From: Actinoplanes oblitus
Lineage (GTDB): Bacteria; Actinomycetota; Actinomycetes; Mycobacteriales; Micromonosporaceae
Assembly: GCF_030252345.1 (NCBI RefSeq)
Contig: NZ_CP126980.1
Span: forward strand, 5,037,501-5,101,500
Direction of reading: 5' to 3'
Length of the DNA: 64,000 bases
The position numbers and the translations under genes are program-made. How positions within the stretch are numbered: the first letter of the stretch is position 1; the number at the start of each line of letters is the position of its first letter. Below are positions 25,248 to 33,279 of the stretch, piece by piece. The notes below the pieces were generated by a model. It searched no databases. It was not told the origin of the DNA and worked only from the letters and a program-made list of their open reading frames with translations.

Positions 25248-25712
25248 TCAGGTGCTGGGTGGGGACTCGTAGAAGGCGAGGATCTGGTCGGCGACGCAGG
25301 CGGGGCGGCGTTCACCCTCGATCTCGGCGGTGGTGCGGACGATGAGGCGAGCGCCGGTGGGCAGGCGGCGGGCTTCGAGGAGGCGGACCTTGCCGCGCAG
25401 GCGGGCGCCGCAGCGGACCGGGGTGTGGAAGCGGACCCTGTCGAAGCCGCCGTTGACGACGAAGGTGGTGTTGTCGACCTGGACGACCTCGGTCAGGAAG
25501 GTCATGCACAGGGAGAGGGTGAGGGCGCCGTGGGCGATGGTGGTGCCGAACGGGCCGTCTTTCTGGGCGCGTTCGGGGTCGGTGTGGATCCACTGGTGGT
25601 CGCCGGTGACGGTGGCGAAGGCGTCGATGCGGTTCTGGTCGACGAGGTGCCAGTCGCTGGTGCCGAGCTCGTCGTGGCCGAGCAGGTCGTCGATGCTGGT
25701 GAACCGGGGCAT
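25248..25712 (-). CDS. MaoC-like (R)-specific enoyl-CoA hydratase
   Basis: 154 residues with the hydratase-2 motif at residues 30-60: AFATVTGDHQWIHTDPERA, then GPFGTTIAHGALTLSL. The Asp and His of DHQWIHTD are the catalytic pair. The hot-dog fold continues with GFDRVRFHTPVRCGARLRGK. It would hydrate trans-2-enoyl-CoA in fatty-acid or polyhydroxyalkanoate metabolism. It stands alone between the DHFR-like gene and cbtA. Confidence 0.9.
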   Translation of the reverse strand: MPRFTSIDDLLGHDELGTSDWHLVDQNRIDAFATVTGDHQWIHTDPERAQKDGPFGTTIAHGALTLSLCMTFLTEVVQVDNTTFVVNGGFDRVRFHTPVRCGARLRGKVRLLEARRLPTGARLIVRTTAEIEGERRPACVADQILAFYESPPST

Positions 25713-25766
25713 CGCCTCACCTTAGAGGAAGCGCCGCGCGATCCGGGTCGCGCGGCGTCCGGTGGG

Positions 25767-26528
25767 TCAGGCGTCGGCCGGTTGGTGGGTGGTGGTGGCG
25801 GCTGATGTGGTGCTGGTGGTGGCCAGGCGGTGGAGCAGGCCGGCGAAGGCCAGGCCGAGGGCGGTCCACAGGATGGCTTGGGTGCCGAGTGAGGCGATCC
25901 GGAACTTCCAGAGCAGGACCGGCGGGAAGGTGTCCGGCACCTCGTTGATGGTGGGTAGCAGCAGGTAGGCGATGGCGACCACGACGGCGAAGGCGAGGAC
26001 GCCCGCGGTGGCGCGTCGCCACTCGGGGGTCTGGGTGCGGGCGGCGAGGACGCCGGCCCAGATCGCGACCAGGCCGAGGACGAGGACGGCGAGGTAGCTC
26101 CAGGTCCGTTGGTTGATGGTGGCGGGGTCGCCGATGGCCGGTGGGTTGGGTGGGTATTTGAGGAAGGGGACCAGGACGATGCCGGTGAGGGCGGCGGCGG
26201 CCAGGCCCAGGGCGGCGCGGGTGTCGCTGCTGGTGTGCAGGCGGCGGCGCAGCAGGGTGTACGCGGTGGCGAGGAAGCCGCCGACGGCGATGCCGTAGAG
26301 GGTGGTGGCGAGGATCAGGCCGACGTTTTTCTGGGTGTCGCGGCTGACGAGTTCCTCACCGCCGTGTGCCTCGCCGTGGGCGAGGGTGTTCTGTTCCTCG
26401 ATGGCGATGGCGGCGTCGATGCGGGGTTCGCCGGCCAGATAGGCGAAACCGCCGGCCAGCAGGCCGGCGATGAGCCCGGCGAGCAGTCCGGCGGTCAGCA
26501 GGCGCCCGAAGCTGAGCTTCAGTGGCAC
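25767..26528 (-). CDS. cbtA: CbtA-family cobalt transporter subunit
   Basis: 253 residues from a GTG that overlaps the cbtB stop by 10 bases. Five to six membrane segments are visible (SFGRLLTAGLLAGLIAGLLA, LATTLYGIAVGGFLATAYTL, LAVLVLGLVAIWAGVLA, and others). The loop EEQNTLAHGEAHGGEELVSR is His/Glu-rich, and FLKYPPNPPAIGDPATINQR is the characteristic CbtA segment. CbtA and CbtB are thought to import cobalt for B12 synthesis. A cobalamin riboswitch precedes the operon. Confidence 0.9.
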   Translation of the reverse strand: MPLKLSFGRLLTAGLLAGLIAGLLAGGFAYLAGEPRIDAAIAIEEQNTLAHGEAHGGEELVSRDTQKNVGLILATTLYGIAVGGFLATAYTLLRRRLHTSSDTRAALGLAAAALTGIVLVPFLKYPPNPPAIGDPATINQRTWSYLAVLVLGLVAIWAGVLAARTQTPEWRRATAGVLAFAVVVAIAYLLLPTINEVPDTFPPVLLWKFRIASLGTQAILWTALGLAFAGLLHRLATTSTTSAATTTHQPADA

Positions 26529-26722
26529 GGGACGCCCAGCAGGTGGCGGCCGTCGTGCATGAGCTCGTGCATGTACATGCCGCTGCGGGACAGGGCGCCC
26601 TGGTCGAAGGCGACCAGGTAGGCCAGGGCGAGCAGCAGGATGGTGACGCCGGCGGCGGTGAGCAGCAGGCGGGTGGAGATGGCGGGGATGGCAAGGGGCC
26701 GCACGGACTGGACCTTGGGCAT
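26519..26722 (-). CDS. cbtB: CbtB-type cobalt transporter small subunit
   Basis: 67 residues with one membrane segment (LLLTAAGVTILLLALAYLVA). The short C-terminus is rich in histidine (MYMHELMHDGRHLLGVPCH), the hallmark of CbtB metal-binding subunits. AGGAGG sits at the proper distance before the ATG. It is first in the riboswitch-controlled operon and overlaps cbtA. Confidence 0.92.
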   Translation of the reverse strand: MPKVQSVRPLAIPAISTRLLLTAAGVTILLLALAYLVAFDQGALSRSGMYMHELMHDGRHLLGVPCH

Positions 26723-26759
26723 GGCTGATCAACCTCCTACGGGATGACGCGTCCCGGTG

Positions 26760-26876
26760 GACAGGCTGCGGTCGCGTGAGCGTCCTGACTCATCACGTCC
26801 CCGTGGCCGGGGGGCGATTCACAGTGGCGCGACCGCACCGGAATTGCACCGGTTTCCCTCACGACGCCGCAGATGG
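26760..26876 (-). promoter_or_regulatory. Cobalamin riboswitch
   Basis: On the minus strand the conserved B12-box elements appear in order: GGGAAACCGGTGCAATTCCG, then GTGCGGTCGCGCCACTGTGA, then GATGAGTCAGGACGCTC. It ends about 38 bases before cbtB, whose AGGAGG could be sequestered when cobalamin binds. This directly links the cobalt transporter to B12 status: high cobalamin should lower CbtBA expression. Confidence 0.93.
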
Positions 26877-26934
26877 CCTTCACAACCTATCTGGCGTGGT
26901 GGTGGCGGCACAACCGGGATCGCCAGGCCCGGGC

Positions 26935-27205
26935 TACATTCACGCACGTCTCTGTTGCGCGGGTGGATGGTGTGGCACCGGTCGCCTCCGGTGCCGGGGT
27001 GCGGATGGCGGGCGTCGATTCCGGGGTGGACCCGGCGAACGCGCAGGTGGCGGGCCGGGGTCTGCTGGTGGGCCGCCGGGACTGTGTGGGTCACGGGACG
27101 GCGGCGCCGGTTGTGGCGGTGCTGGTGGCGGGGCGAGCCGGGATGTGGCCGGGGGTGGCCGGGGTGTTCGGGCCGCGCTCAGGTGATCAACATCTCTCGC
27201 GCCGG
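26935..27205 (+). pseudogene. Subtilisin-like S8 peptidase fragment
   Basis: One frame reads GVRMAGVDSGVDPANAQVAG and RDCVGHGTAAPVVAVLVAGR, the catalytic Asp and His blocks of mycosin-like S8 peptidases. Another frame a little later reads AQVINIS, the next conserved block, so a frameshift separates them. The Ser block, signal peptide and C-terminus are missing. The fragment ends just before the solitary Tn3-type repeat at 27273, suggesting disruption by a transposon. Confidence 0.65.
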
Positions 27206-27272
27206 CCGCCGATGATCGGCCGCGGCGGAAGCGGTCCGGCGGGGCGGTCGCGGTGGCCCGCAGCGAGATCCT

Positions 27273-27310
27273 GGAGGTGTCCGTAGTTTCCGGCGAAAAT
27301 CAACGCTAAG
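27273..27310 (+). repeat. Solitary Tn3-family inverted repeat
   Basis: GGAGGTGTCCGTAGTTTCCG continuing to AAAATCAACGCTAAG is a 38-base sequence. It shares CGTAGTTTCC, the A-rich middle and AACGCTAAG with the terminal repeats at 10742 and 16182. Its orientation means the element body lay to the right. No partner repeat with TAAG termini was found to the right in the window. Confidence 0.75.
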
Positions 27311-27394
27311 CTCGGCGCCACCCTGCCCGTGGACAAGGCCGCCGACGGGCCTCACCACCGGGCAAGCCTGCGGCAAGTGGCGTTCGGGCAACCG

Positions 27395-27808
27395 CTACAT
27401 GCTGGTGGGTGGGGCTGCGGCGTATTCGCTGTCGGTGACGGGTTCGAGCCAGTGGACGACGGCGTGGTGCTCGTCGGCTTCGTTGATGGCCAGGTGGACC
27501 ATGAGCCGGTCGGGTGCGGCGCCGTGCCAGTGTTCCTCGTCGGCTTCGAACAGGACCCGGTCGCCAGGGCGGATGACTTCGACCGGGCCGCCGCGGCGCT
27601 GGCACAGGCCGACGCCTTCGGTGACGAACACGGTTTGGCTCAGCGGGTGGCGGTGCCAGTGGGTACGCGCGCCCGGCATGAAGTGCACCAGGTTCGCCGT
27701 CACCCGCGACGGCGGCGGCGCGGCGGCGACCGCGTCGATGTACACGTCGCCGGTGAACCAGTCGGCGGGGCCCTTGGCGGTGGCGGTGGAGCTGCGGGTG
27801 ATCTGCAT
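27395..27808 (-). CDS. Cupin-domain protein
   Basis: 137 residues. Cupin motif 1 is GARTHWHRHPLSQTVFVTEG (two metal-binding His, then Glu), and motif 2 is PGDRVLFEADEEHWHGAAPD with the distal His. TGDVYIDAV and TANLVHFMPGA are the strands before motif 1. This is the (R)-mandelonitrile-lyase/YlbA-like single-cupin type; its substrate is unknown. Its ATG overlaps the stop of the HTH regulator gene (ATGA), so the regulator and cupin form an operon. Confidence 0.88.
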   Translation of the reverse strand: MQITRSSTATAKGPADWFTGDVYIDAVAAAPPPSRVTANLVHFMPGARTHWHRHPLSQTVFVTEGVGLCQRRGGPVEVIRPGDRVLFEADEEHWHGAAPDRLMVHLAINEADEHHAVVHWLEPVTDSEYAAAPPTSM

Positions 27809-28695
27809 CAGGTTCCTTCGGTGGTGCCGGCGGCTGCGGTCGTGGTGGTGGCGGCCCAGGAGGCGAGCAAGCGCAGGCGTTCGGCGGACGGCGAGCCGGG
27901 TTCGGCGGTGTAGACGAGCAGCACCAGGCCGGGTTCGACGGTGATCGCGAGTTCCTCGTAGGCCAGGGTGAGCTCGCCGACGACGGGGTGGTGGAAGCGT
28001 TTGGTGCCGGTGCCGTGGGTGCGGACGTTGTGGTCGGCCCAGAGCCGGCGGAAGTCGTCGCTGCGGGTGGACAGCTCACCGACGAGGTCCTGCAGGCCGC
28101 GGTCGTGGGGGTCGCGGCCGGCCTCGGCCCGCATGATCCCGACGCACATCGCGGCGAACAGGTCCCAGTCGGGGTAGAAGTCGCGGGAGGCCGGGTCGAG
28201 GAACTGGAACCGGGCCAGGTTGGGCGTGCGGCCGCCGTCGCCGATTACGGGGGCGTAGAACGCGCGGCCGAGCGCGTTGGTGTTGAGCAGGTTCTGCTGC
28301 GGGTCGCGCACGAACGCTACGCCGTCGGTGATCGCTTCCAGCGCCCATCGCAGGCTCGGGCGGGCGGCGGCCTTGCCGGCGGCCCGACGCCGGGGCCGGC
28401 CGGAGGTGGGGATGCCGTCCGCGGCGCGGGCGAGGTCGTACAGGTGGGCGCGTTCGGTCTCGTCGAGTTGCAGTGCCCGGGCGAGAGCTTCGAGGACGCT
28501 GGACGACGCGCCGGCGATCTGGCCGCGTTCGAGCCGGGCGTAGTACTCGACGCTGAGCCCGGCGAGGGTGGCGACCTCGCTGCGCCGCAGCCCGGGCACG
28601 CGCCGGCTGCCTGTCGCGGGGAGTCCGACCTGCTCGGGGGTGAGGTGGGCGCGGCGGGTGGTGAGGAAGTCGCGTACCTCGGATCGGTTGTCCAC
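27808..28695 (-). CDS. XRE-type regulator with MmyB-like ligand domain
   Basis: 295 residues from a GTG (VDNRSEVRDFLTTRRAHLTP). The HTH is RRSEVATLAGLSVEYYARLE followed by RGQIAGASSSVLEALARALQ. From residue 95 the MmyB-like PAS-type domain follows, with LEAITDGVAFVRDPQQNLLNTNAL, FYPDWDLFAAMCVGIMRAEA and HHPVVGELTLAYEEL. Such regulators bind fatty acids and control adjacent dehydrogenases. It is divergent from the alcohol dehydrogenase gene (149 bases apart), its likely target, and coupled to the cupin. Confidence 0.9.
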   Translation of the reverse strand: MDNRSEVRDFLTTRRAHLTPEQVGLPATGSRRVPGLRRSEVATLAGLSVEYYARLERGQIAGASSSVLEALARALQLDETERAHLYDLARAADGIPTSGRPRRRAAGKAAARPSLRWALEAITDGVAFVRDPQQNLLNTNALGRAFYAPVIGDGGRTPNLARFQFLDPASRDFYPDWDLFAAMCVGIMRAEAGRDPHDRGLQDLVGELSTRSDDFRRLWADHNVRTHGTGTKRFHHPVVGELTLAYEELAITVEPGLVLLVYTAEPGSPSAERLRLLASWAATTTTAAAGTTEGT

Positions 28696-28843
28696 GATTT
28701 CGAGCGTAGGCCGGGCGGGGCGGCCCAGGGGTGCCCTGTCAGTACACCCCTTTGCAGGGACTTCTTCCCGCCCGAGCGGGCACGTTGACTGGGTGTCACG
28801 GCCCTGCGGGCTGTCTCGATCGAAGCGAACGGAGCACACCACC

Positions 28844-29866
28844 ATGCGTGGAGTTGTCATGTATAAGCCGGGGGACGTGCGCGTGGAACAGCGCCCGGAC
28901 CCGATGATCGTCGAGCCGACCGACGCGATCATCCGGCTGTCGGCCACCTGTGTCTGCGGGTCCGACCTGTGGCCGTACCGCGGGGTCGAGAAGCTCGACG
29001 GGCCACGGCCGATGGGTCACGAGTACGCCGGGATCGTCGAGGAGGTCGGCTCCGAGGTACGTACGGTGCGGCCCGGGCAGTTCGTGGTCGGGTCGTTCTT
29101 CGCCTCCGACAACACCTGCGAGATCTGCCAGTCCGGCTACCAAACCCACTGCGTGCACCGCCAAGGCGCCGCCCCGGACGGGGCGCAGGCCGAACGGGCC
29201 CGCATCGCCCTGGCCGACGGCACCCTGGTCGCCACCCCCGAGGCGCCGTCGGACGACCTGGTGCCGTCGCTGCTGGCCGCCTCGGACGTGCTCGGCACCG
29301 GCTGGTTCGCCGCGATCGCGGCCGAGGTCGGGCCGGGTAAGACGGTCGCGGTGGTCGGTGACGGCGCGGTCGGCCTGCTCGGCGTGCTCGCAGCCAAGGA
29401 ACTGGGGGCCGAACGCATCATCGCGATGAGCCGGCACGCCGACCGGCAGAAACTGGCGTCGGAGTTCGGCGCCACCGACATCGTCACCGAACGCGGCGAC
29501 GAGGGCGTCGCCCGGATCAAAGACCTGACCGGCGGGCTCGGCGCGCACTCGACGATCGAGGCGGTCGGCACCCAGGAGGCGATGATGCAGGCCATCCACT
29601 CCACCCGGGCGGGCGGGCACGTCGGCTACGTCGGCGTGAACCACGACGTCAGCCTGCCCGGTGACCAGCTGTTCTTCTCCGGCGTGCACCTGCACGGCGG
29701 CCCCGCACCGGTCCGGCGGTTCCTGCCCGACCTGATCGGCCGCATTCTCCGCCGGGACATCGACCCGGGCCGGGTCTTCGACCAGACGTTACCGCTCGAA
29801 GAGGCCGCCGAGGGTTACCGGGCGATGGACGAACGCCGCGCGATCAAGGTACTGCTCCAGCCGTGA
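28844..29866 (+). CDS. Zinc-dependent alcohol dehydrogenase
   Basis: 340 residues. The catalytic zinc ligands are in ATCVCGSDLWPYRG and MGHEYAGIVEEVG. The structural zinc loop is shortened (SDNTCEICQSGYQTHC). The Rossmann motif is VAVVGDGAVGLLGVLAAKEL. It resembles the medium-chain dehydrogenases that lie beside MmyB-like regulators. The stop overlaps the start of the MFS relic (4 bases), implying co-transcription. Confidence 0.92.
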   Translation: MRGVVMYKPGDVRVEQRPDPMIVEPTDAIIRLSATCVCGSDLWPYRGVEKLDGPRPMGHEYAGIVEEVGSEVRTVRPGQFVVGSFFASDNTCEICQSGYQTHCVHRQGAAPDGAQAERARIALADGTLVATPEAPSDDLVPSLLAASDVLGTGWFAAIAAEVGPGKTVAVVGDGAVGLLGVLAAKELGAERIIAMSRHADRQKLASEFGATDIVTERGDEGVARIKDLTGGLGAHSTIEAVGTQEAMMQAIHSTRAGGHVGYVGVNHDVSLPGDQLFFSGVHLHGGPAPVRRFLPDLIGRILRRDIDPGRVFDQTLPLEEAAEGYRAMDERRAIKVLLQP

Positions 29867-30881
29867 CGACCAGCGACACCACGCCAACGTCGCGCAGCGG
29901 CGCGGCAGGCAGGAGCACCGTCCGCGCGCCCGGGTCTGTTCGCCCGACGTCACCGCGCCTGCCGGTGCTCACCTACGTGCTGGCCGCCGGGACGTTCCTC
30001 ATGGGGACCACCGAGTTCGTCGTGGCCGGCCTGCTATCCGAGATGGCCGACGACTTCGGCCGTACGGTCGGGCAGACCGGACTGACGATCACCGTGTTCG
30101 CCATCGGGATGATCGTCGGGGCGCCGGCGATGGCGCTGCTCACCCTGCGGATGCCGCGCCGGCTGACCCTGACCCTCGCGCTGGGCCTGTTCGCCGCCGG
30201 CCACGTGGTCGCCGCGTTGACTGACAGCTTCCCGGTCCTGCTGGCGGCCCGGTTCGTCACCGCGGTCGCCACCGGCGCGTTCTGGGCCGTCGGCTCGGTC
30301 GTCGCGGCCCAGGCCGCCGGCCCCGCGGCAAGTTCCCGGGCGCTGGGCATCGTGCTCGGCGGGGGCATGCTGGCCAACGTCCTCGGCGTGCCGGTCGGGC
30401 CGGGCTGCCGCCCTCGGCGGTACCGCTGAGCCTGATGGCTTTCGGCGTGGGCGCGCTGCTGGGCAACATCATCGGCGGCCGGCTCGGCGACACCCGCCCG
30501 TTCACCACCACCTTCACCACCGCCGGCGTCACCGTCCTCGCCTCGGCCGGCATCCTGCTGTTCTCCCGCCACCCGATCCCGCTCGTGGCCCTGTTCACCC
30601 TGCTCGGCCTGGTCGGGCTGTCGGCCAACCCGATCCTGGTCTCACTCGCCGTCCGCTACGGCGGTGCCGCCCCCACCCTGGCCACCGCTATGCCCACCTC
30701 GATCTTCAACCTCGGAACCGCCATCGGCACCGGCATCTCCGGCATCGCCCTGGAATCATCACTCGGCGCCATCGGCCCGACCGTCGTCGGCACCATCGGC
30801 GCAGTGTTGATCCTCGCGCCGCTCGGGCTCCTCGCATTCCTCGAATCACCGCGTCACCAGGTGGCACTGGAGCAGAGGTGA
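29863..30881 (+). pseudogene. MFS (DHA1/AraJ-like) transporter with internal deletion
   Basis: The first frame (29863-30429) gives helices 1-5: GTFLMGTTEFVVAGLLSEMA, motif A replaced by MALLTLRMPRRLTLTLAL, LGGGMLANVLGVPVG. It then falls into PGCRPRRYR and a stop. The second frame (from about 30411) resumes with SAVPLSLMAFGVGALLGNII and runs to the normal C-terminus at 30881. About 80-90 residues between the two, covering helices 6-7, are missing compared with the usual 400-residue family. The transporter is therefore non-functional. The junction is near 30400-30415. Confidence 0.8.
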
Positions 30882-30921
30882 CGTGTCGAAAGGCGGCCGA
30901 CAGCGCGGCCGCGAGCAGGCC

Positions 30922-31042
30922 GTCCCGGAAACGAGGGTTTCCGGGACGGATCTTTCCGGCGTGCCGGCGTTGGTCATCTCCGCAGGTCGAGGAGTCCCGA
31001 AACCGGTGTGTCGCTGACGGTGTTGCGGGACGTTTCCGAGAC
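30922..31042 (+). other. Probable res site of a decayed Tn3-family element
   Basis: Three boxes of GTCCCGGAAAC-type sequence are present. A perfect inverted pair lies at 30922-30932 and 30937-30947 (4-base gap), GTCCCGAAAC at 30994-31003, and the reverse GTTTCCGAGAC at 31032-31042. They lie directly upstream of a resolvase relic, the layout of Tn3 res subsites. Confidence 0.6.
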
Positions 31043-31086
31043 GAAGGTCGGTGTGACGATCGCCTCCGCGGTGGCGCCGGCCGGTA

Positions 31087-31319
31087 CCGGGCAGCCGCAC
31101 AACCGGATCCGTGTCGGCTACGCCCGGGTGTCGACGCGCGCCCAGGATCGTCAGGCATAGCTCGACGCCCTCGCCGGCGCGCACTGCCGGGAGGTGGTGA
31201 CCGAGACGGGGAGTACCCGCGGTGAGCGGCCGAAGCTGCGCGCCGCCCTGGACCGGCTTCAGCCCGGCGACACCCTCGTGGTGTACAAACCGGACCGGGT
31301 GGACCGAAAGCGGGTCTGA
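31087..31319 (+). pseudogene. Serine resolvase relic with internal stop
   Basis: The frame reads RIRVGYARVSTRAQDRQA, then a TAG at 31158-31160, then LDALAGAHCREVVTETGS and LQPGDTLVVYKPDRVDRKRV before a TGA at 31317. This is the N-terminal third of a Tn3-type resolvase, with the catalytic Ser of ARVSTRAQ, but it has a nonsense codon and lacks everything after the KPDR segment. It is the partner of the res site before it. Confidence 0.8.
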
Positions 31320-31357
31320 GCGTGACCGGCCGCGGTCCGCAACGGGCGGGGTGCTGG

Positions 31358-32746
31358 TCAGCGGCGGTTGAGCAGGGAGTGTTTGCGGCTGTAGGTGAAG
31401 TAGACGACCAGGCCGATCAGGAACCAGACGGCGAAGCGCAGCCAGGTGATCGGGGCCAGGAAGGTGATCAGCCACAGGCTGAAGACGACGCCGAGGGCGG
31501 GGATGACCGGCATCCACGGCAGGCGGAAGGTGCGCGGCAGGTCGGGGCGGCGGTAGCGCAGGACGATGACGGCCACGCAGACGACGACGAAGGCAAGCAG
31601 GATGCCGATGTTGGTCAGTTCGGCGGCTTCGCGGATGGGCAGGAAGCCGGCGATGGCGGCGGAGGCGATGCCGGCGATCCAGGTGACGCGGGTGGGTACC
31701 CGGCGTACCGGGTGGAGGTGGGCGAACCAGGACGGGAGCAGGCCGTCGCGGCTCATCGCGTACCAGACGCGGGTGACGCCGAGCATGAAGGTGAACATGA
31801 CGGTGAGGATGCCGATGATGGCGCCGACGGCGATGACGTCGGCGAGGCCGTTGAGGCCGACGGCGGCGAAGGCGCTGGAGAAGCCGCTTTCCGGGTCGAT
31901 GTCGCGGTAGTCCTGCATGCCGGTCAGGACCAGGGTGGCCAGCACGTAGAGGATCATGGAGACGATCAGCGAGTAGATGATCGCCTTGGGGAGGTGGCGG
32001 CGGGCGTCGGCGGATTCCTCGGCGGCCGTCGACATGGCGTCGTAGCCGAAGACGGCGAAGAAGACGGTGGCGGCGCCGGTGATGGCGCCGCTCACGCCGA
32101 ACGGGAAGAACGGCGTGTAGTGGCCGGTGTTGATGTGGAACCAGCCGACGACGACGATCAGCAGCACGATCAGGACCTTGAGGCCGACGACGGCGGTCTC
32201 GGCGCGGGCGGCGGCGCGGATGCCGAGGTTGAGCAGGCCGGCGATGAGCAGGCAGAGGATCAGGGCGAACAGGTCGACGACGTGGCCGTGGCCGCTGCCG
32301 GGGGCGCCGAGCATCCAGGCGGGCAGGTCGGCGCCGAGTTCGCCGACCAGGAAGCCGAAGTAGCCGGAGATGCCGATCGCGACGACCGAGACGATGGCGG
32401 TGTACTCCAGCAGCAGGTCCCAGCCGATGAACCAGCCGGCGATCTCGCCGAGCACGGCGTAGCCGTAGGTGTAGGCGGAGCCGGCTTTCGGGATCATGCC
32501 GGCGAATTCGGCGTAGGAGAGGGCGGCGGCCGCGGAGGCGACGCCGGCGATCAGGAACGAGACGAGCACGGCGGGGCCGGCGGTCTCGTGGGCGACGGCG
32601 CCGGCCAGGGCGAAGATGCCGGCGCCGATGATGCCGCCGACGCCGATCGCTGTCAGTTGCCAGAGCCCGAGTGTGCGGGTCAGGCCGGTGTCGCGGTCGT
32701 CGGTGATGTCCTCGACCGGTTTCCTGCGGAAGATCTCCGAGCGCAT
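31358..32746 (-). CDS. APC-superfamily amino-acid permease
   Basis: 462 residues with twelve membrane segments. Helix 1 carries the unwound GVGGIIGAGIFALAGAVA substrate-binding motif; helix 6 is ATVFFAVFGYDAMSTAAEES. The length and the C-terminal helices fit the cationic amino acid transporter (YfnA/CAT-like) group. The ATG at 32746 has AGGAGG four bases upstream. It is divergent from the TetR gene, whose operator lies between them, so the repressor probably controls the permease. Confidence 0.9.
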   Translation of the reverse strand: MRSEIFRRKPVEDITDDRDTGLTRTLGLWQLTAIGVGGIIGAGIFALAGAVAHETAGPAVLVSFLIAGVASAAAALSYAEFAGMIPKAGSAYTYGYAVLGEIAGWFIGWDLLLEYTAIVSVVAIGISGYFGFLVGELGADLPAWMLGAPGSGHGHVVDLFALILCLLIAGLLNLGIRAAARAETAVVGLKVLIVLLIVVVGWFHINTGHYTPFFPFGVSGAITGAATVFFAVFGYDAMSTAAEESADARRHLPKAIIYSLIVSMILYVLATLVLTGMQDYRDIDPESGFSSAFAAVGLNGLADVIAVGAIIGILTVMFTFMLGVTRVWYAMSRDGLLPSWFAHLHPVRRVPTRVTWIAGIASAAIAGFLPIREAAELTNIGILLAFVVVCVAVIVLRYRRPDLPRTFRLPWMPVIPALGVVFSLWLITFLAPITWLRFAVWFLIGLVVYFTYSRKHSLLNRR

Positions 32747-32794
32747 GGCACCTCCTGAAGCTTCCCTAAGGCATTTAAAACCATAGATCAATTA

Positions 32795-32830
32795 TTTAGG
32801 AACGCTCGTTCTTGACTGCTCGTTCCTAAA
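32795..32830. promoter_or_regulatory. Inverted repeat operator overlapping a promoter
   Basis: TTTAGGAACG (32795-32804) and CGTTCCTAAA (32821-32830) form a perfect 10-bp dyad with a 16-base spacer; CTCGTTC inside the spacer repeats part of an arm. TTGACT at 32812-32817 could be the -35 box for the TetR gene, with TAGCGT about 18 bases later as the -10. Its position suggests autoregulation and control of the divergent permease. Confidence 0.65.
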
Positions 32831-32848
32831 CGGTCTAGCGTGGTCGGC

Positions 32849-33268
32849 ATGGGAAGACCACGAGCGTTCGACGAGACCGAGGCCGTGCAGGCGGCCGCCG
32901 CGCTGTTCGCCCGGCGCGCGTTCGACGGCGTCTCGGTCGACGACCTGGTCAGCCACCTGGGCGTGCACCGCAACAGTCTCTACCAGGTGTTCGGCAGCAA
33001 ACGCGGGCTCTACCTGCGGGCGCTGCGGTGGAGCCTGCAGCACCAGGTGCGGCCGCTGCTCGGGGCGCCGCCGGCGGTGCTGGCCGCCGAGCCGGCCCTG
33101 GACCTGCTGCTGATGGCCGCCACCGAGCGGGCCCCGGAGGACCCGGAGGTGGCCCAGGAGGTCGGCGCGATCCTGGCCGAGCTCGACACCGCCCGCGGCG
33201 GCGGGCCCGACACCACCGCCACCCTGCTCGGGATGCGCCTGCGCGCCCGGGTCACCCGCGAAGGATAG
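32849..33268 (+). CDS. TetR/AcrR-family regulator
   Basis: 139 residues from MGRPRAFDETEAVQAAAALF. The HTH is FDGVSVDDLVSHLGVHRNSL followed by YQVFGSKRGLYLRAL, a textbook TetR N-terminus. The ligand-binding part is only about 85 residues, shorter than the usual 120-150, ending GMRLRARVTREG. An ATG three codons upstream is possible. It probably represses itself and the divergent amino-acid permease through the dyad in the intergenic region. Confidence 0.85.
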   Translation: MGRPRAFDETEAVQAAAALFARRAFDGVSVDDLVSHLGVHRNSLYQVFGSKRGLYLRALRWSLQHQVRPLLGAPPAVLAAEPALDLLLMAATERAPEDPEVAQEVGAILAELDTARGGGPDTTATLLGMRLRARVTREG

Positions 33269-33279
33269 GAGCGTTCCCC

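Noticed and set aside
27329..27944. Plus-strand frames across the cupin gene
   Set aside because: The cupin metal motifs are on the minus strand; the plus frames are antisense shadows.
31322..32758. A long Asp/Gly/Glu-rich open frame opposite the amino-acid permease
   Set aside because: Composition is the mirror of a membrane protein gene; the minus-strand permease has full APC motifs and a good ribosome binding site.
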